64,000 nt of DNA. Origin: Chryseobacterium candidae (GTDB taxonomy: Bacteria; Bacteroidota; Bacteroidia; Flavobacteriales; Weeksellaceae). The DNA is taken from contig NZ_SDLV01000003.1 in assembly GCF_004916905.1 (NCBI RefSeq), positions 62,001 through 126,000 on the forward strand. Direction: 5' to 3'. A program made the position numbers and the translations under genes. This document shows positions 19,656 to 29,606 of the stretch, piece after piece; positions within the stretch are counted from its first letter, which is position 1, and the number at the start of each line of letters is the position of its first letter. The notes under the pieces were generated by a model that did no database searches, was not told where the DNA came from, and saw only the letters and a program-made list of their open reading frames with translations.

Positions 19656-19831
19656 TGTGAGATATCATCCTGAAATTGCAAAAGGATACTATGATAATTT
19701 TCCGTCTGCAAAAACTTTATACATTTGTTACAGTTCATCTTCATATAGTCGAGTCTCATGTTCCAATCACCGGGATTTTACGGTATATATTCTGCCAAAA
19801 TATCTTTAATTTTGAAAAGTCATTTTCACCG

Positions 19832-20809
19832 ATGAAAAATTTAAAAATTTTATTTCTATTTCTTTTGTTCCTTATTGCGTCATGCAACAGGAAAGAGAAT
19901 CATCCTTACACTTTTTATTACTGGAAAACCAAACTGAAGCTTGATAATGCAGAAAAGAAAGCATTGGATAAAGCAACAGTTCCTTATTTGTACACCAGAT
20001 TCTTTGATGTAGATAAAGTGAACGGAAAATTTCAGCCGGTAGCAGTGATTACCAAAGACCAGAGTTTTCAGACAGGCAAGAATATCGTTCCTACGGTTTT
20101 TATTACTAATCAGACCTTGTTGGATATCTCTGCAGAAGAGATCCGATTTCTGGCAGAAAGCATTCAACTTTTAATTCAAAAGAAAGCAGAAGAATATCAC
20201 CTGAAAACCAATAATGAAATTCAGATCGACTGCGACTGGACCGCCGGAACACGAAATGATTATTTTAAATTTCTGAAAGAACTCAAAAGAATTTCCGGAA
20301 AAGAAATTACCTGTACCCTTCGTCTTCATCAGGTGAAAGACAAAAAGCAGACCGGAATTCCTCCCGTCGGGAAAGTATACCTGATGTGCTACTCTACTTC
20401 GTCACCTCTTGAAAACTCTGATAAGAATTCTATTCTGGATGTTAATATTCTGAAAAGTTATCTTTCGAAAATAGAAGATTATCCTGTCAAAAATATTGAA
20501 GTGGCACTTCCGATTTATTCGTGGGGAATTGTTACCAATCATTTGGGTAAACATAAACTGATTAATGCATTATCCAAAAAAGATCTGGAAAACCCTGATT
20601 TTAAAAAAATATCTGACCAGGAAATTGAAGTGTTGAAAGATGGCTTCTATTTCGGAAGTTATTTGAATAAGGGCTTCAAAATAAAGACAGAGGAAATATC
20701 CGAAGAACAAGTTAATGACGTTATTGAGTTTTTACAGAAAAAAATCCCACGTTTTAATATTATTTATTATCAATTAGATAGTAAATTTGTGTCAGACCGG
20801 AAATTTTAA
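19832..20809 (+). CDS. Lipoprotein, possibly a TIM-barrel (DUF3142-like) protein
   Basis: Family only tentatively recognised. The 325 residues begin with a lipoprotein signal (MKNLKILFLFLLFLIASC, lipobox IASC with Cys18). Features such as EIQIDCDWTAGTRNDYFKFL near residue 120 and YPVKNIEVALPIYSWG near 205 recall glycosidase-like TIM barrels of the DUF3142 type, with acidic residues at strand ends. The ATG at 19832 is chosen over longer in-frame starts because it gives an intact signal and lies 18 bases after a TAATTTTG promoter box (19807-19814). The 906-residue gene follows after 77 bases and may be co-transcribed. Confidence 0.7.
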   Translation: MKNLKILFLFLLFLIASCNRKENHPYTFYYWKTKLKLDNAEKKALDKATVPYLYTRFFDVDKVNGKFQPVAVITKDQSFQTGKNIVPTVFITNQTLLDISAEEIRFLAESIQLLIQKKAEEYHLKTNNEIQIDCDWTAGTRNDYFKFLKELKRISGKEITCTLRLHQVKDKKQTGIPPVGKVYLMCYSTSSPLENSDKNSILDVNILKSYLSKIEDYPVKNIEVALPIYSWGIVTNHLGKHKLINALSKKDLENPDFKKISDQEIEVLKDGFYFGSYLNKGFKIKTEEISEEQVNDVIEFLQKKIPRFNIIYYQLDSKFVSDRKF

Positions 20810-20886
20810 TCTCTAAGAGATAGAGGCACACTTGCCAGAACACTACATCATACAATATTAAAAACTAAAAAAACACTGCACACCCT

Positions 20887-23607
20887 ATGAAAAAGTATAT
20901 TCTTTCACTTGCGGTTGTATCACTTTTCTATACACAATCTGATGCCTGCGCGTGGTCAGATCCTGATTATGATTACTTCAACCTTTTTACGCAAACCATT
21001 ATCAAGGACAAGGCTTATCTTCCTTTTCTGCATAATTACTCAAGCAGGTTTTATGGAGGATATAACTCAGCACTGATTCCTGATGACAATGTGGAAACCT
21101 GGAAAAAGTTCTTCAACAATCAGCTGAGCTATTCTGAAACCCAGAATCTGGTGTATAAAATAAGCATGAACGACCTGAATGCTTTAAAGAACGGAAATCC
21201 TTCCAACCCTCTTTTACAAAAACTGGGCACCGGCTTTTACCAGAAATATAAGGAAGGAATTGATTATCTGATTGAGGCCAAGTATCTTGAGCCTTTTATG
21301 AGCATCAATTATATAGAAAGTGAAAACTCATTCTATTACGACAGAGATACGAGCAGAAAAAATGCTACAGCTCTTGATTACAATAAAACGATCGCTGCTT
21401 TAACCTCGTTATACAATGCGGCGAGAAATCCTGAAATCAAACAGCGTTACGGATATCAGCTGGTACGCCTGAATCATTATACAAGAAATTACGATTCTGC
21501 CGTGCAGGCTTTCAAGACCTATGTTGCTCCCATCAAACTAAAAGGAACAGTTTACTTCATGTCTCTGGACCAGCTGGCAGGAGCACAAAGAGGACTGGAA
21601 ATGAACAGTGATGCCAACTGGAACTTCTTTCAGGTATTTATGAACAGCAAAGACCGTAAGGAATCTGCTTTTGTCTCGATGAAACTTTCAGACACCGCAT
21701 CTTTCAGCAATATTCTGAAAAGAGCCAATACGAATGAAGAAAAAAATATGGCTTATTTCCTGTTAGGATACGAGGAATTCAACAATCCTGTTCCGATGAT
21801 GGAAAAGATGTATGAAATTGATCCTGATTCCGAAATTCTGAAGGTAATGGCCGCCAGAAGTATCAACGAACTTGAAAGAAGTTATCTGCCTACCTATTAC
21901 TATACTTCCGATGCTCAAAAAGCAGCTAAGAAAGAAAATTCAACGGATAATTCCACAAAAGATAAATCTACAGATCAAACAAAAACTGAAGTAAAGGAAG
22001 AAAAACTTTCTTTCTGGCAGAAAATTGTAAGATTCTTTAAAAATCTTTTCGGAGGTTCGAAATCTGACAAAACTGGCGATAATGCTAAAGCTGACCAGAG
22101 TGATGACGAACTGTTCAGCAACCCGGACAGAATCCCTTTCTACACCAGACCAGATTATTATTATGACGAGAAAACACAGGACTTCCTGGACAGCCTTGAA
22201 AAGTTCACAGATAAAACAAAAGAAAAGTCTAAAGACGAATACTGGCAGATTGCAGATGCTTATCTTAAGTTTTTAAAGAAAGATTATAAACAAAGTTCTG
22301 AAATTCTGAATGACATTAAAACGACCAATCCGGAATATCTGGAAGAAATCAAAAGAATGAAAGTTCTGAATGATATTGTTTCCCAGCCGAAAATTGATGC
22401 CGAATATGAAGATCATCTGATGAAAGACTATGCGGAATACTTCGTAGAGAAAAAGGTAGAAAAAGATACAACAGCTGCAGCTCAATTCGATTATTATGGC
22501 GAAGTACCTTCTACGGCAGATTTCCTTAAGGATGTTATTGCGAACCGTTACTTCCTTCAGGGTGAAGACGGAAAATCATTCCTGATGAATAATAAGCTTT
22601 CGGACCTGCAGTACAACCCGAATTCCAGTCTGGTAAAAAGCGTGGAAGAGTTTTACAGAAAGCCAAATAAAACCCAATTTGAGCAGCAGATCATCGCGAA
22701 AAACATGGACAGTGTAGGTAATATTGATGCCTTTTTCAGTACTATTTATGGAGACAGAGCGATGAGACTTGCCGATTTTGAAAAGGCGAAATCTTATTAT
22801 GAAAAAGCAAAAAGCTTTGCTGGCATTCCAAGACAGAATTATGAATGGACAGAAAAGAATGGCCAGACCATCACTCCAAAACAATATACTCCTGCAGAAT
22901 ACAACGGATTTAAAAATATCTCCAATCTTGTCTTCGGACATAATGTGTGGGAAAGTTTCGGAAGCCCCGATACCGAAAGTATGAAAGCAGAAAATTATAC
23001 AGATTTCCCTTTCATCAAAACAAGTATGGATAAACTTGAGCTGGCAGATGCATTGATTCAACTGAAAAAGATTGGAAATGGCACAGGTGAAAAGGCTGCA
23101 AAAGCCAATCAGCTTATCGGAAACTTATTGTACAATACTTCTATTTTAGGATATTACCGTCAGTTGTTCGTTATGGATATCGACAACAGCAACGGAGGCA
23201 AATATGATTTCTGGAATACGGACAGAAAGAATCCTTACAAGTATTATTATAAAAACTTCCTTGATACTTCTTATATTGAACCAGATAATTTTGACCTGTC
23301 AATCAATTATTATCAAAAAGCACTTAAGCTTTCCAATAATAAAGAGGAAAAAGCAAGAATCTTATTCCAGATGGCAAGTGCTGAACAGGGTAAATATTAT
23401 CAGTATGAAGCAAAAGCACCAAAAGATTTTGATTATTCTGATCCGAAATGGTCTGAAAAAGAAGATGCCCGCCAAAAGGAAATGGACAATCTAAAAAACC
23501 AGAAGTACAGAACCTATTTTGCTCAGCTGAAAGCTCAGTATTCCGATACCGAGACAACAAAGAACTTAATGGGAAGCTGTAGTTATTTTAATTATTTTAT
23601 GAGATAA
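20887..23607 (+). CDS. Large exported protein with helical-repeat character
   Basis: Family not recognised. The 906 residues start with a signal peptide (MKKYILSLAVVSLFYTQSDA). Most of the chain looks like degenerate TPR-type helical repeats (for example FEKAKSYYEKAKSFA near 635 and LSINYYQKALKLSNN near 808). A charged linker at about 345-365 is followed by the amphipathic stretch FWQKIVRFFKNLFGG near 378, which may touch a membrane. It lies downstream of the lipoprotein at 19832, so the two may act together in the cell envelope. Convergent with the Fet4-like gene and ended by a shared hairpin. Confidence 0.65.
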   Translation: MKKYILSLAVVSLFYTQSDACAWSDPDYDYFNLFTQTIIKDKAYLPFLHNYSSRFYGGYNSALIPDDNVETWKKFFNNQLSYSETQNLVYKISMNDLNALKNGNPSNPLLQKLGTGFYQKYKEGIDYLIEAKYLEPFMSINYIESENSFYYDRDTSRKNATALDYNKTIAALTSLYNAARNPEIKQRYGYQLVRLNHYTRNYDSAVQAFKTYVAPIKLKGTVYFMSLDQLAGAQRGLEMNSDANWNFFQVFMNSKDRKESAFVSMKLSDTASFSNILKRANTNEEKNMAYFLLGYEEFNNPVPMMEKMYEIDPDSEILKVMAARSINELERSYLPTYYYTSDAQKAAKKENSTDNSTKDKSTDQTKTEVKEEKLSFWQKIVRFFKNLFGGSKSDKTGDNAKADQSDDELFSNPDRIPFYTRPDYYYDEKTQDFLDSLEKFTDKTKEKSKDEYWQIADAYLKFLKKDYKQSSEILNDIKTTNPEYLEEIKRMKVLNDIVSQPKIDAEYEDHLMKDYAEYFVEKKVEKDTTAAAQFDYYGEVPSTADFLKDVIANRYFLQGEDGKSFLMNNKLSDLQYNPNSSLVKSVEEFYRKPNKTQFEQQIIAKNMDSVGNIDAFFSTIYGDRAMRLADFEKAKSYYEKAKSFAGIPRQNYEWTEKNGQTITPKQYTPAEYNGFKNISNLVFGHNVWESFGSPDTESMKAENYTDFPFIKTSMDKLELADALIQLKKIGNGTGEKAAKANQLIGNLLYNTSILGYYRQLFVMDIDNSNGGKYDFWNTDRKNPYKYYYKNFLDTSYIEPDNFDLSINYYQKALKLSNNKEEKARILFQMASAEQGKYYQYEAKAPKDFDYSDPKWSEKEDARQKEMDNLKNQKYRTYFAQLKAQYSDTETTKNLMGSCSYFNYFMR

Positions 23608-23625
23608 TCTTTTAGATATAAAAAT

Positions 23626-23656
23626 AAAAAAGGAATCAATTAGATTCCTTTTTTTG
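23626..23656. terminator. Bidirectional terminator overlapping a stop codon
   Basis: AAAAAAGGAATC and GATTCCTTTTTT form a stem around AATTA. It serves the 906-residue gene (plus) and the Fet4-like gene (minus); the stop codon of the latter (23636-23638) is inside the hairpin. Confidence 0.85.
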
Positions 23657-24139
23657 TTTCTTTTTCTGCAGCCATTCTTCATGTTTTCTTTTGAAGAACT
23701 CATATTTATAGTCATGATTTCTTTCCGCAGCATCAATAGAATGGGAAGTATGAATATCTGCATCTTTTTTGGCAAGCTCTCCCAGCCTTTCATAGTAGAT
23801 ATGGAGCTGATCCAGTTCTGCTTCTGTAAGGTCTTCAATATCCACAATACGATTGCTTGCTTTTTCGTGAGCCGCAATAAGTTCATTGAGTTTAATCTGT
23901 ATGGCTTTGGAGTCTTTGTTCTGAGCTTTCTGAATCAGGAATACCATCAAAAAAGTAATGATTGTAGTTCCGGTATTGATTACCAGCTGCCAGGTTTCGG
24001 AATAATCAAAAAAAGGTCCGGTTACCGCCCATAGTACTACGATAAGAAAAGCTCCTATGAAGGCATATGGGCTTCCTGTAAATTTTACAGCCCAGTTTGA
24101 AAATTTCTCAAAAAAGCTATGGTTCATTTTTCCCATCAT
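23636..24139 (-). CDS. Low-affinity iron permease (Fet4-like) family membrane protein
   Basis: Small inner-membrane protein of the family named after yeast Fet4; transport activity of the bacterial members is not established. The 167 residues have two hydrophobic segments (YAFIGAFLIVVLWAVTGPFF near 25-44 and INTGTTIITFLMVFLIQ near 54-70) followed by the conserved NKDSKAIQIKLNELI and a long charged helical tail rich in Lys and Glu. Several ATG codons lie at the start (24139, 24136, 24127); the first is given. Confidence 0.8.
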   Translation of the reverse strand: MMGKMNHSFFEKFSNWAVKFTGSPYAFIGAFLIVVLWAVTGPFFDYSETWQLVINTGTTIITFLMVFLIQKAQNKDSKAIQIKLNELIAAHEKASNRIVDIEDLTEAELDQLHIYYERLGELAKKDADIHTSHSIDAAERNHDYKYEFFKRKHEEWLQKKKQKKESN

Positions 24140-24202
24140 CGTTGTTTTATAGATTGATTAAATGTATAAAATTAACAGGAATCAGGGATAATAAATACTG
24201 AC

Positions 24203-24243
24203 AAAAAAAACATTAAAACAGAAGTCTGTCTTAATGTTTTTTA
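24203..24243 (-). terminator. Terminator between the small lipoprotein and the Fet4-like gene
   Basis: AACATTAA-A-ACAGA and TCTGT-C-TTAATGTT form a long stem flanked by A and T runs on both sides, so it can act in either orientation. It ends the minus-strand unit containing 24275-24562. Confidence 0.8.
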
Positions 24244-24274
24244 ATTAAAATTGATATGAATGATTGAAGTTATG

Positions 24275-24562
24275 TTATTTGATTTTCCCTGGGAAACGGT
24301 ATTCCAGGTTTTGTTTTTCTTCTGCTATGATACTTTTTCCGATTTGAGCAGGTGAAAAAGTTTTGGGATACAATGTATTATTCCAATGATCTTTCCAGGG
24401 AGAAATATTACCCCAAGAGTATATGCTTATGGGATTTGTATAATGTTTTTCAATATTTTCCCTGGCTGTTTTCAGTTCTTCTTCGGATAAATGTTCTTCG
24501 GAACATGAGACTAAACCGGCTAGGGCAATCAATGATAAGACTAGTGTTTTGATAATTTTCAT
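24275..24562 (-). CDS. Small lipoprotein of unknown function
   Basis: Family not recognised. The 95 residues carry a lipoprotein signal (MKIIKTLVLSLIALAGLVSC, lipobox with Cys20) followed by a short polar domain that contains several tryptophans (SIYSWGNISPWKDHWNN). It starts 14 bases after the TonB-dependent receptor stop, so it is probably co-transcribed and may be an accessory of that receptor; this is inference from position only. Confidence 0.7.
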   Translation of the reverse strand: MKIIKTLVLSLIALAGLVSCSEEHLSEEELKTARENIEKHYTNPISIYSWGNISPWKDHWNNTLYPKTFSPAQIGKSIIAEEKQNLEYRFPGKIK

Positions 24563-24576
24563 ACTATTTTTTTGTG

Positions 24577-26832
24577 TTAGAATTTATAGTTTACCTGTAC
24601 AGCAAAGTTTCTTGGCTGAATCTGATCAATATATCCTCCTCTGAAATAAGAACTGTATCCTACACTATCAAAGATATTGTTAAAGAACACTCTTATTCCC
24701 ATTCCATTTTTCAGTGAATATCCTGCCTGAGCATCCACTGTGGTATATTCCGGCATATCGAAAGGTTTATCTCCAGGTTTCACACTGTTCAGGTGACCTG
24801 CTGTAAATGTCTTCTGAGTCCATTCGTCAACCGGTCTTTTTCCAACATAATAAATTCCTGCTCCTATATCAAGTCCCGATAAAGTACCCTTATTGAATTT
24901 ATAATTCAACCACCCGTTTGCGGTGTGTTTAGGAGCGTTCATGGGAGCGGATCCGTTCATATAAGCAGGGCTGTCCTGGTATTGAGCATCCAGATATGCC
25001 CATCCTGACATCACCTGAAGGTTTGGAAGAATTCTTCCGATCAATTCTACTTCCACTCCTTTTCTTCTAAGATTTCCTGCAAGGCCATACATCGTTTGTT
25101 TGTTGATGACAACAGGGTTATAGTTTTCGTCAAGAATAGTGAAAGACAGGTGATCAGTTTTAATGTCAAATACTGTAACATTAAATCTTAAACGCTCATT
25201 AAACCAGTCTGATTTAATACCAGCTTCCCACTGTTTAGTCATTGATGGGCCTACTCTTCCTCCATCTAAAAGGAAGTTATTGGAAGATCTTAAAGAGGTT
25301 GTAGTGGTATATGATCCAAATACATTAACGTTTGGAAGTGGTGAAACAATCAATCCGAAATTAGGATTCCATGTATCTACAGACTCATTGGCAGATCCGT
25401 TCAGTCTGCTGTAACGAAGTCCTAAATGTGCCTTTACATATTTCCCGATAGTCATCACATCCTGAGCCATTGCACCGATACTTGGAGTTAAAATAGCATT
25501 TGATCTTCCCAGATTTTTATAGATGACATTTACCGGAAGCTGATTTGGAATGCTTCCGTTTACTACGTCAAAAATATCAAGTGGATTAGCCGCATAGGTT
25601 ATGTTTCCTATTTTTGTGGCACGTGCAGTAATTAAATTACCGGGTGCGATTGAGTTTTTATATGCTTCGTAGGTTGTAGATGAAGTTTCAGTTTCTCTCC
25701 AGTCAAAACCAACCTGGAATGTATGGTTGATAAACCCTGTTTTTATCTGTTCTCCGATGAAGTCTAACTGTAATACTCTATTGATATCTTCACCCTGTGA
25801 TTTTCCAATGGTACGTTGTCTGATATTATAGTTGGTTTCACCTGCGGGTAATGATACGGATGAAGCTTCAGAGTCTGTATTACTAACAGAATTAACGAAA
25901 GCAGCTCTCACTTTTAATTTATCCGTAAGGTTACGTACAATCGTAGTGGCAAAGTTGAAAGTCTCAGCTTTTGAATAATCGGATGCATATCCTAAGAACT
26001 TACCTTTGGGCATATGATACAATGCTTCTACAGTTCCCGGAGCAAGATTTATTGTTCCTCTGTCCGGCGTCCTTTTATCATGAAGATAATCCATTTCCAC
26101 ATTAATGTATGTTTTATCATCCGGACGGAAAGCTATTGATGGATTTACGTAGATTCTTTCTCCCTTTACATGGCTTCTGAATGAATTGTTATTCTGATAG
26201 GCACCATTGAATCTTACAGCAACTTTGCCCTGAGAATCCAATACTCTCTGGAAATCTACCGTAGGTCTGTAAAAATCCCAGCTTCCGTAACGGAATCCTA
26301 CATTGGTCTGGTCAATAAACTGTGGTCTTTTTGTTACAACATTGATAACTCCTCCTGCAGATCCCAATCCATTTCCTATTCCCTGGCCAATGGCAGCAGA
26401 TCCTTTGATTACCTGAATACTTTCCACTCCCTGCATATCTGTAATCATCCCTGCAGTACGGAAATCTGAATCCAGCTGAACACCGTTTTTCAGTACGGGA
26501 ACGCCACGATATCCTCTTATGGACATACTCTCGTTTCCTCCACCATAACTAGAAAATAGAGTTACTCCCGGAACGTTTTTGGCAACATCAGTGACTGTAA
26601 GTGCTCCTAATTCTTCAATTGCTTTATGGGAAATTACTGAAATACTCTGAATCTGGTCTCTGGTTTTCAAAGGCAATCTCGTGATTGCATCAAGACCTTG
26701 CGGCTGTTTCTTTTTTTCACCAAATAATTCTACTTCTTCAATTTTCTTGTGTTTAATTGAATCATTTACTGTCTGTGCATTGGCCAGAACTCCACCCAAT
26801 ACAAGCAGAGAAAAGGATACTACTTTATTCAT
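24577..26832 (-). CDS. TonB-dependent receptor (siderophore-type)
   Basis: Outer-membrane active transporter, driven by TonB, probably for ferric siderophores. The 751 residues start with a signal peptide (MNKVVSFSLLVLGGVLANAQ), then a plug domain with TRDQIQSISVISHKAIEEL near 55, DVAKNVPGVTLFSS and SMSIRGYRGVP, and the IKGSAAIGQGIGNGLGSAGG motif, followed by a 22-strand-type barrel ending FAVQVNYKF. The barrel shows the siderophore-receptor style (YDRGTINL, GVEVELIGRI). The ATG at 26832 is preferred over a longer frame because it gives a clean signal peptide and lies behind a TAATTTTG box. A CRP-like palindrome is upstream. Confidence 0.9.
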   Translation of the reverse strand: MNKVVSFSLLVLGGVLANAQTVNDSIKHKKIEEVELFGEKKKQPQGLDAITRLPLKTRDQIQSISVISHKAIEELGALTVTDVAKNVPGVTLFSSYGGGNESMSIRGYRGVPVLKNGVQLDSDFRTAGMITDMQGVESIQVIKGSAAIGQGIGNGLGSAGGVINVVTKRPQFIDQTNVGFRYGSWDFYRPTVDFQRVLDSQGKVAVRFNGAYQNNNSFRSHVKGERIYVNPSIAFRPDDKTYINVEMDYLHDKRTPDRGTINLAPGTVEALYHMPKGKFLGYASDYSKAETFNFATTIVRNLTDKLKVRAAFVNSVSNTDSEASSVSLPAGETNYNIRQRTIGKSQGEDINRVLQLDFIGEQIKTGFINHTFQVGFDWRETETSSTTYEAYKNSIAPGNLITARATKIGNITYAANPLDIFDVVNGSIPNQLPVNVIYKNLGRSNAILTPSIGAMAQDVMTIGKYVKAHLGLRYSRLNGSANESVDTWNPNFGLIVSPLPNVNVFGSYTTTTSLRSSNNFLLDGGRVGPSMTKQWEAGIKSDWFNERLRFNVTVFDIKTDHLSFTILDENYNPVVINKQTMYGLAGNLRRKGVEVELIGRILPNLQVMSGWAYLDAQYQDSPAYMNGSAPMNAPKHTANGWLNYKFNKGTLSGLDIGAGIYYVGKRPVDEWTQKTFTAGHLNSVKPGDKPFDMPEYTTVDAQAGYSLKNGMGIRVFFNNIFDSVGYSSYFRGGYIDQIQPRNFAVQVNYKF

Positions 26833-26846
26833 CTGATAATTTTTTA

Positions 26847-26854
26847 CAAAATTA
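26847..26854 (-). promoter_or_regulatory. -7 box of the TonB-dependent receptor gene
   Basis: TAATTTTG on the minus strand, 14 bases before the ATG at 26832. No TTTG box is seen at the normal distance upstream, which suits a promoter that needs an activator. Confidence 0.5.
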
Positions 26855-26887
26855 TTATTTTTATTAATTCTAAATAAATAAAGAAGT

Positions 26888-26901
26888 GTGACATATGTCA
26901 C
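26888..26901. promoter_or_regulatory. 14-bp perfect palindrome, CRP/FNR-type operator candidate
   Basis: GTGACATATGTCAC reads the same on both strands; with its flanks it matches TGTGA-N6-TCAC, the half-site pattern of CRP-type regulators. It is centred about 53 bases upstream of the transcription start predicted from the -7 box at 26847-26854, a normal activator position. The regulator is unknown. Confidence 0.55.
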
Positions 26902-26904
26902 CAT

Positions 26905-27102
26905 GAAAAGCCCTGTTAATATCAGATCATTAATCCAATAAGATGACTCATTACAATCATCAAACAGATCTGATCTATTATTAAGACAAATCCTTTAAAG
27001 CTTCTTTATGATTACAGAAATTTCAATTCAAAAAAGCAGATTTAATGCATTACAAACCTGCCTTTTTGCTATTGATGTAGTTATATAAAATAGCATATAC
27101 AT
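26905..27102. other. Non-coding spacer between the receptor promoter and the rpsJ terminator
   Basis: About 200 AT-rich bases. A weak imperfect hairpin (AAAAAAGCAG with CTGCCTTTTT, 27030-27067) is visible; no credible gene was found on either strand. Confidence 0.5.
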
Positions 27103-27134
27103 AAAAAAATCCGTTCCTAAAAAGGAACGGATTG
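27103..27134 (-). terminator. Strong terminator after rpsJ
   Basis: AATCCGTTCC and GGAACGGATT form a perfect stem; on the minus strand the 3' arm is followed directly by a T run. It ends the rpsL-rpsG-fusA-rpsJ unit and so cuts rpsJ off from the rest of the S10 genes. Confidence 0.9.
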
Positions 27135-27160
27135 TATAATCATTGCAAAGTATGCATTTA

Positions 27161-27466
27161 TCACACTTTAATTTCAACGTCTACACCTGAAGGAAGTTCT
27201 AATTTCATTAGAGCATCAACAGTTTTAGAAGAAGAAGAGTAGATATCCATTAGTCTCTTGTGAGCTGAAAGTTGGAACTGCTCTCTTGCTTTCTTGTTTA
27301 CGTGCGGAGATCTCAATACTGTGAAGATTCTCTTATTCGTTGGCAATGGAATTGGACCGTTTACAACAGCACCAGTAGCCTTTACCGTTTTTACGATTTT
27401 CTCAGCAGACTTGTCTACCAAGTTGTAATCGTAAGATTTTAGTTTTATTCTGATTCTTTGTGACAT
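27161..27466 (-). CDS. rpsJ: 30S ribosomal protein S10
   Basis: Head protein of the 30S subunit, also the NusE partner in antitermination. The 101 residues show [20 protein letters not shown], the conserved [20 protein letters not shown] and the C-terminal [11 protein letters not shown]. It is the last gene of the str unit, 16 bases after fusA, and is closed by a strong terminator. In most genomes rplC would follow. Confidence 0.98.
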   Translation of the reverse strand: MSQRIRIKLKSYDYNLVDKSAEKIVKTVKATGAVVNGPIPLPTNKRIFTVLRSPHVNKKAREQFQLSAHKRLMDIYSSSSKTVDALMKLELPSGVDVEIKV

Positions 27467-27482
27467 TTCTTTAATTTAAAAA

Positions 27483-29600
27483 TTAACCTTTTGCTTTAGC
27501 TATGATTTCTTCAGCAACGTTTTGTGGAGTAGCCTGGTACTTCTCTAATTCCATAGAAGAAGTAGCTCTTCCTGATGAAAGTGTTCTTAGAGTCGTTACA
27601 TATCCAAACATTTCAGAAAGTGGAACAGAACCTTTGATTACAACAGCACCGTTTTTCTCTTCCTGACCACTGATAGTACCTCTTCTTTTGTTAAGGTCAC
27701 CAATGATGTTACCCATATATTCTTCCGGAGTTACAACTTCCAGTTTCATAATAGGCTCCATAATTACTGGCTTAGCAGCACGTCCCGCTTCTTTAAATCC
27801 TAATTTAGCAGCCATTTCAAATGAAAGAGCATCAGAATCCACTGCGTGGAAAGATCCATCTTTAAGAGTAACTTTAATACCTTCAACTTCGAAACCAGCC
27901 AATGGACCGTTCTTCATTGCAGCTTTAAATCCTTTTTCAATAGCAGGAACAAATTCTCTAGGAACGTTACCACCTTTGATCTCATTGATGAATTCTAAAC
28001 CAACTTTACCTTCGTCTGCAGGTCCTAGTTCAAATACAATGTCAGCAAATTTACCTTTACCACCAGATTGTTTTTTGTAAACTTCTCTGTGTTGAGCAAC
28101 TTTTGTTAAGTTTTCTTTGTACTCTACCTGAGGTTGTCCCTGGTTTACTTCAACTTTGAACTCTCTCTTCATACGGTCAACAATGATATCTAAGTGAAGC
28201 TCACCCATACCAGAGATAATCGTTTGTCCAGAAGCTTCGTCAGTTCTAACAGTAAACGTAGGATCTTCTTCTGCCAGTTTAGCTAAAGCGTTACCCATTT
28301 TATCCTGGTCAGCTTTGGTTTTAGGCTCAACAGCGATACCGATTACCGGATCAGGGAAAACCATCGATTCAAGAACGATTGGATTTTTCTCATCACACAT
28401 CGTATCACCAGTTTTGATAGACTTGAATCCTACCGCTGCACCAATATCACCAGCTTCAATATATTCTACCGGGTTTTGCTTGTTAGCGTGCATCTGATAG
28501 ATTCTTGAGATTCTTTCTTTATCTCCTGAACGAGAGTTCAAGATGTAAGAACCTGCATCCAGTCTTCCAGAGTAAGCTCTGAAGAATGCTAATCTTCCCA
28601 CAAACGGGTCAGTAGCAATCTTAAATGCAAGAGCTGCGAAAGGCTCATCTACAGATGGCTTTCTTGTGATTTCAGCGTCTGTTCTTGGATCAGTACCTTT
28701 GATATCATCCTTATCTAATGGAGAAGGCAAGTATTTACATACTGCATCCAACATAAACTGTACTCCTTTGTTCTTGAATGAAGAACCACAAGTCATTGGG
28801 ATAATAGATAAATCGATAGTAGCAGCTCTCAATGCAGCATTGATTTCTTCTTCTGTAATTGAATCCGGATCTTCAAAGAATTTCTCCATCAAAGTTTCGT
28901 CATATTCAGAAACAGCTTCTACTAGTTTCTCTCTATATTCAAGAACTTCATCTTTCATATCTTCAGGAATTGGCACTACTTCGAAAGTAGCTCCTTGTCC
29001 TGCTTCATCCCAGATGATCGCTCTGTTTTTAATTAAGTCAACAACACCTTTGAAATCTTCTTCAGCACCGATTGGTAAAACGATTGGAACTGCGTTAGAT
29101 CCTAACATTTCTTTAACCTGGTTTACCACGTTAAGGAAGTCAGCACCTTGTCTGTCCATTTTGTTTACGAATCCCATTCTTGCAACTTTGTAGTTGTCAG
29201 CAAGTCTCCAGTTTGTTTCAGACTGAGGCTCTACTCCATCTACTGCAGAGAATAAGAATACCAATCCATCCAATACTCTTAAAGATCTGTTTACCTCTAC
29301 TGTGAAGTCAACGTGTCCCGGTGTATCAATGATGTTGAAGTGGTAAGGTTTAGTTTCTGGTAAAGCTTTTCCTTGATCTGTTGGAAAGTTCCAAGAACAA
29401 GTGGTAGCTGCAGAAGTAATAGTAATACCTCTTTCTGCTTCCTGCTCCATCCAGTCCATTGTAGAAGCACCATCGTGAACCTCTCCAATTTTGTGGTTTA
29501 CCCCTGTATAGAATAGAATCCTTTCTGTAGTGGTAGTCTTACCTGCATCAATGTGAGCAGCGATACCAATATTTCTTGTGTATTTAAGATCTCTTCCCAT
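27483..29600 (-). CDS. fusA: Elongation factor G
   Basis: GTPase that drives ribosomal translocation. The 705 residues begin with the G domain: G1 [16 protein letters not shown] near 14, the switch region [11 protein letters not shown] near 58, G3 DTPGHVDFT near 91 and G4 NKMDR near 147. Domains II to V follow, ending [20 protein letters not shown]. Length and motifs are those of the canonical translational EF-G rather than a recycling paralogue. It lies between rpsG (6 bases) and rpsJ (16 bases). Confidence 0.97.
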   Translation of the reverse strand: MGRDLKYTRNIGIAAHIDAGKTTTTERILFYTGVNHKIGEVHDGASTMDWMEQEAERGITITSAATTCSWNFPTDQGKALPETKPYHFNIIDTPGHVDFTVEVNRSLRVLDGLVFLFSAVDGVEPQSETNWRLADNYKVARMGFVNKMDRQGADFLNVVNQVKEMLGSNAVPIVLPIGAEEDFKGVVDLIKNRAIIWDEAGQGATFEVVPIPEDMKDEVLEYREKLVEAVSEYDETLMEKFFEDPDSITEEEINAALRAATIDLSIIPMTCGSSFKNKGVQFMLDAVCKYLPSPLDKDDIKGTDPRTDAEITRKPSVDEPFAALAFKIATDPFVGRLAFFRAYSGRLDAGSYILNSRSGDKERISRIYQMHANKQNPVEYIEAGDIGAAVGFKSIKTGDTMCDEKNPIVLESMVFPDPVIGIAVEPKTKADQDKMGNALAKLAEEDPTFTVRTDEASGQTIISGMGELHLDIIVDRMKREFKVEVNQGQPQVEYKENLTKVAQHREVYKKQSGGKGKFADIVFELGPADEGKVGLEFINEIKGGNVPREFVPAIEKGFKAAMKNGPLAGFEVEGIKVTLKDGSFHAVDSDALSFEMAAKLGFKEAGRAAKPVIMEPIMKLEVVTPEEYMGNIIGDLNKRRGTISGQEEKNGAVVIKGSVPLSEMFGYVTTLRTLSSGRATSSMELEKYQATPQNVAEEIIAKAKG

Positions 29601-29606
29601 TTCAGA

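Noticed and set aside
22576..23061. Open frame of 161 codons on the minus strand
   Set aside because: Antisense to the 906-residue gene, with Phe/Ile-rich shadow composition.
27030..27067. Second terminator downstream of rpsJ
   Set aside because: The stem is imperfect and has a long loop; the nearby perfect hairpin already explains termination.
28666..29193. Open frame of 175 codons on the plus strand
   Set aside because: Antisense to fusA; the Ser-rich composition is the reverse-complement image of the real gene.
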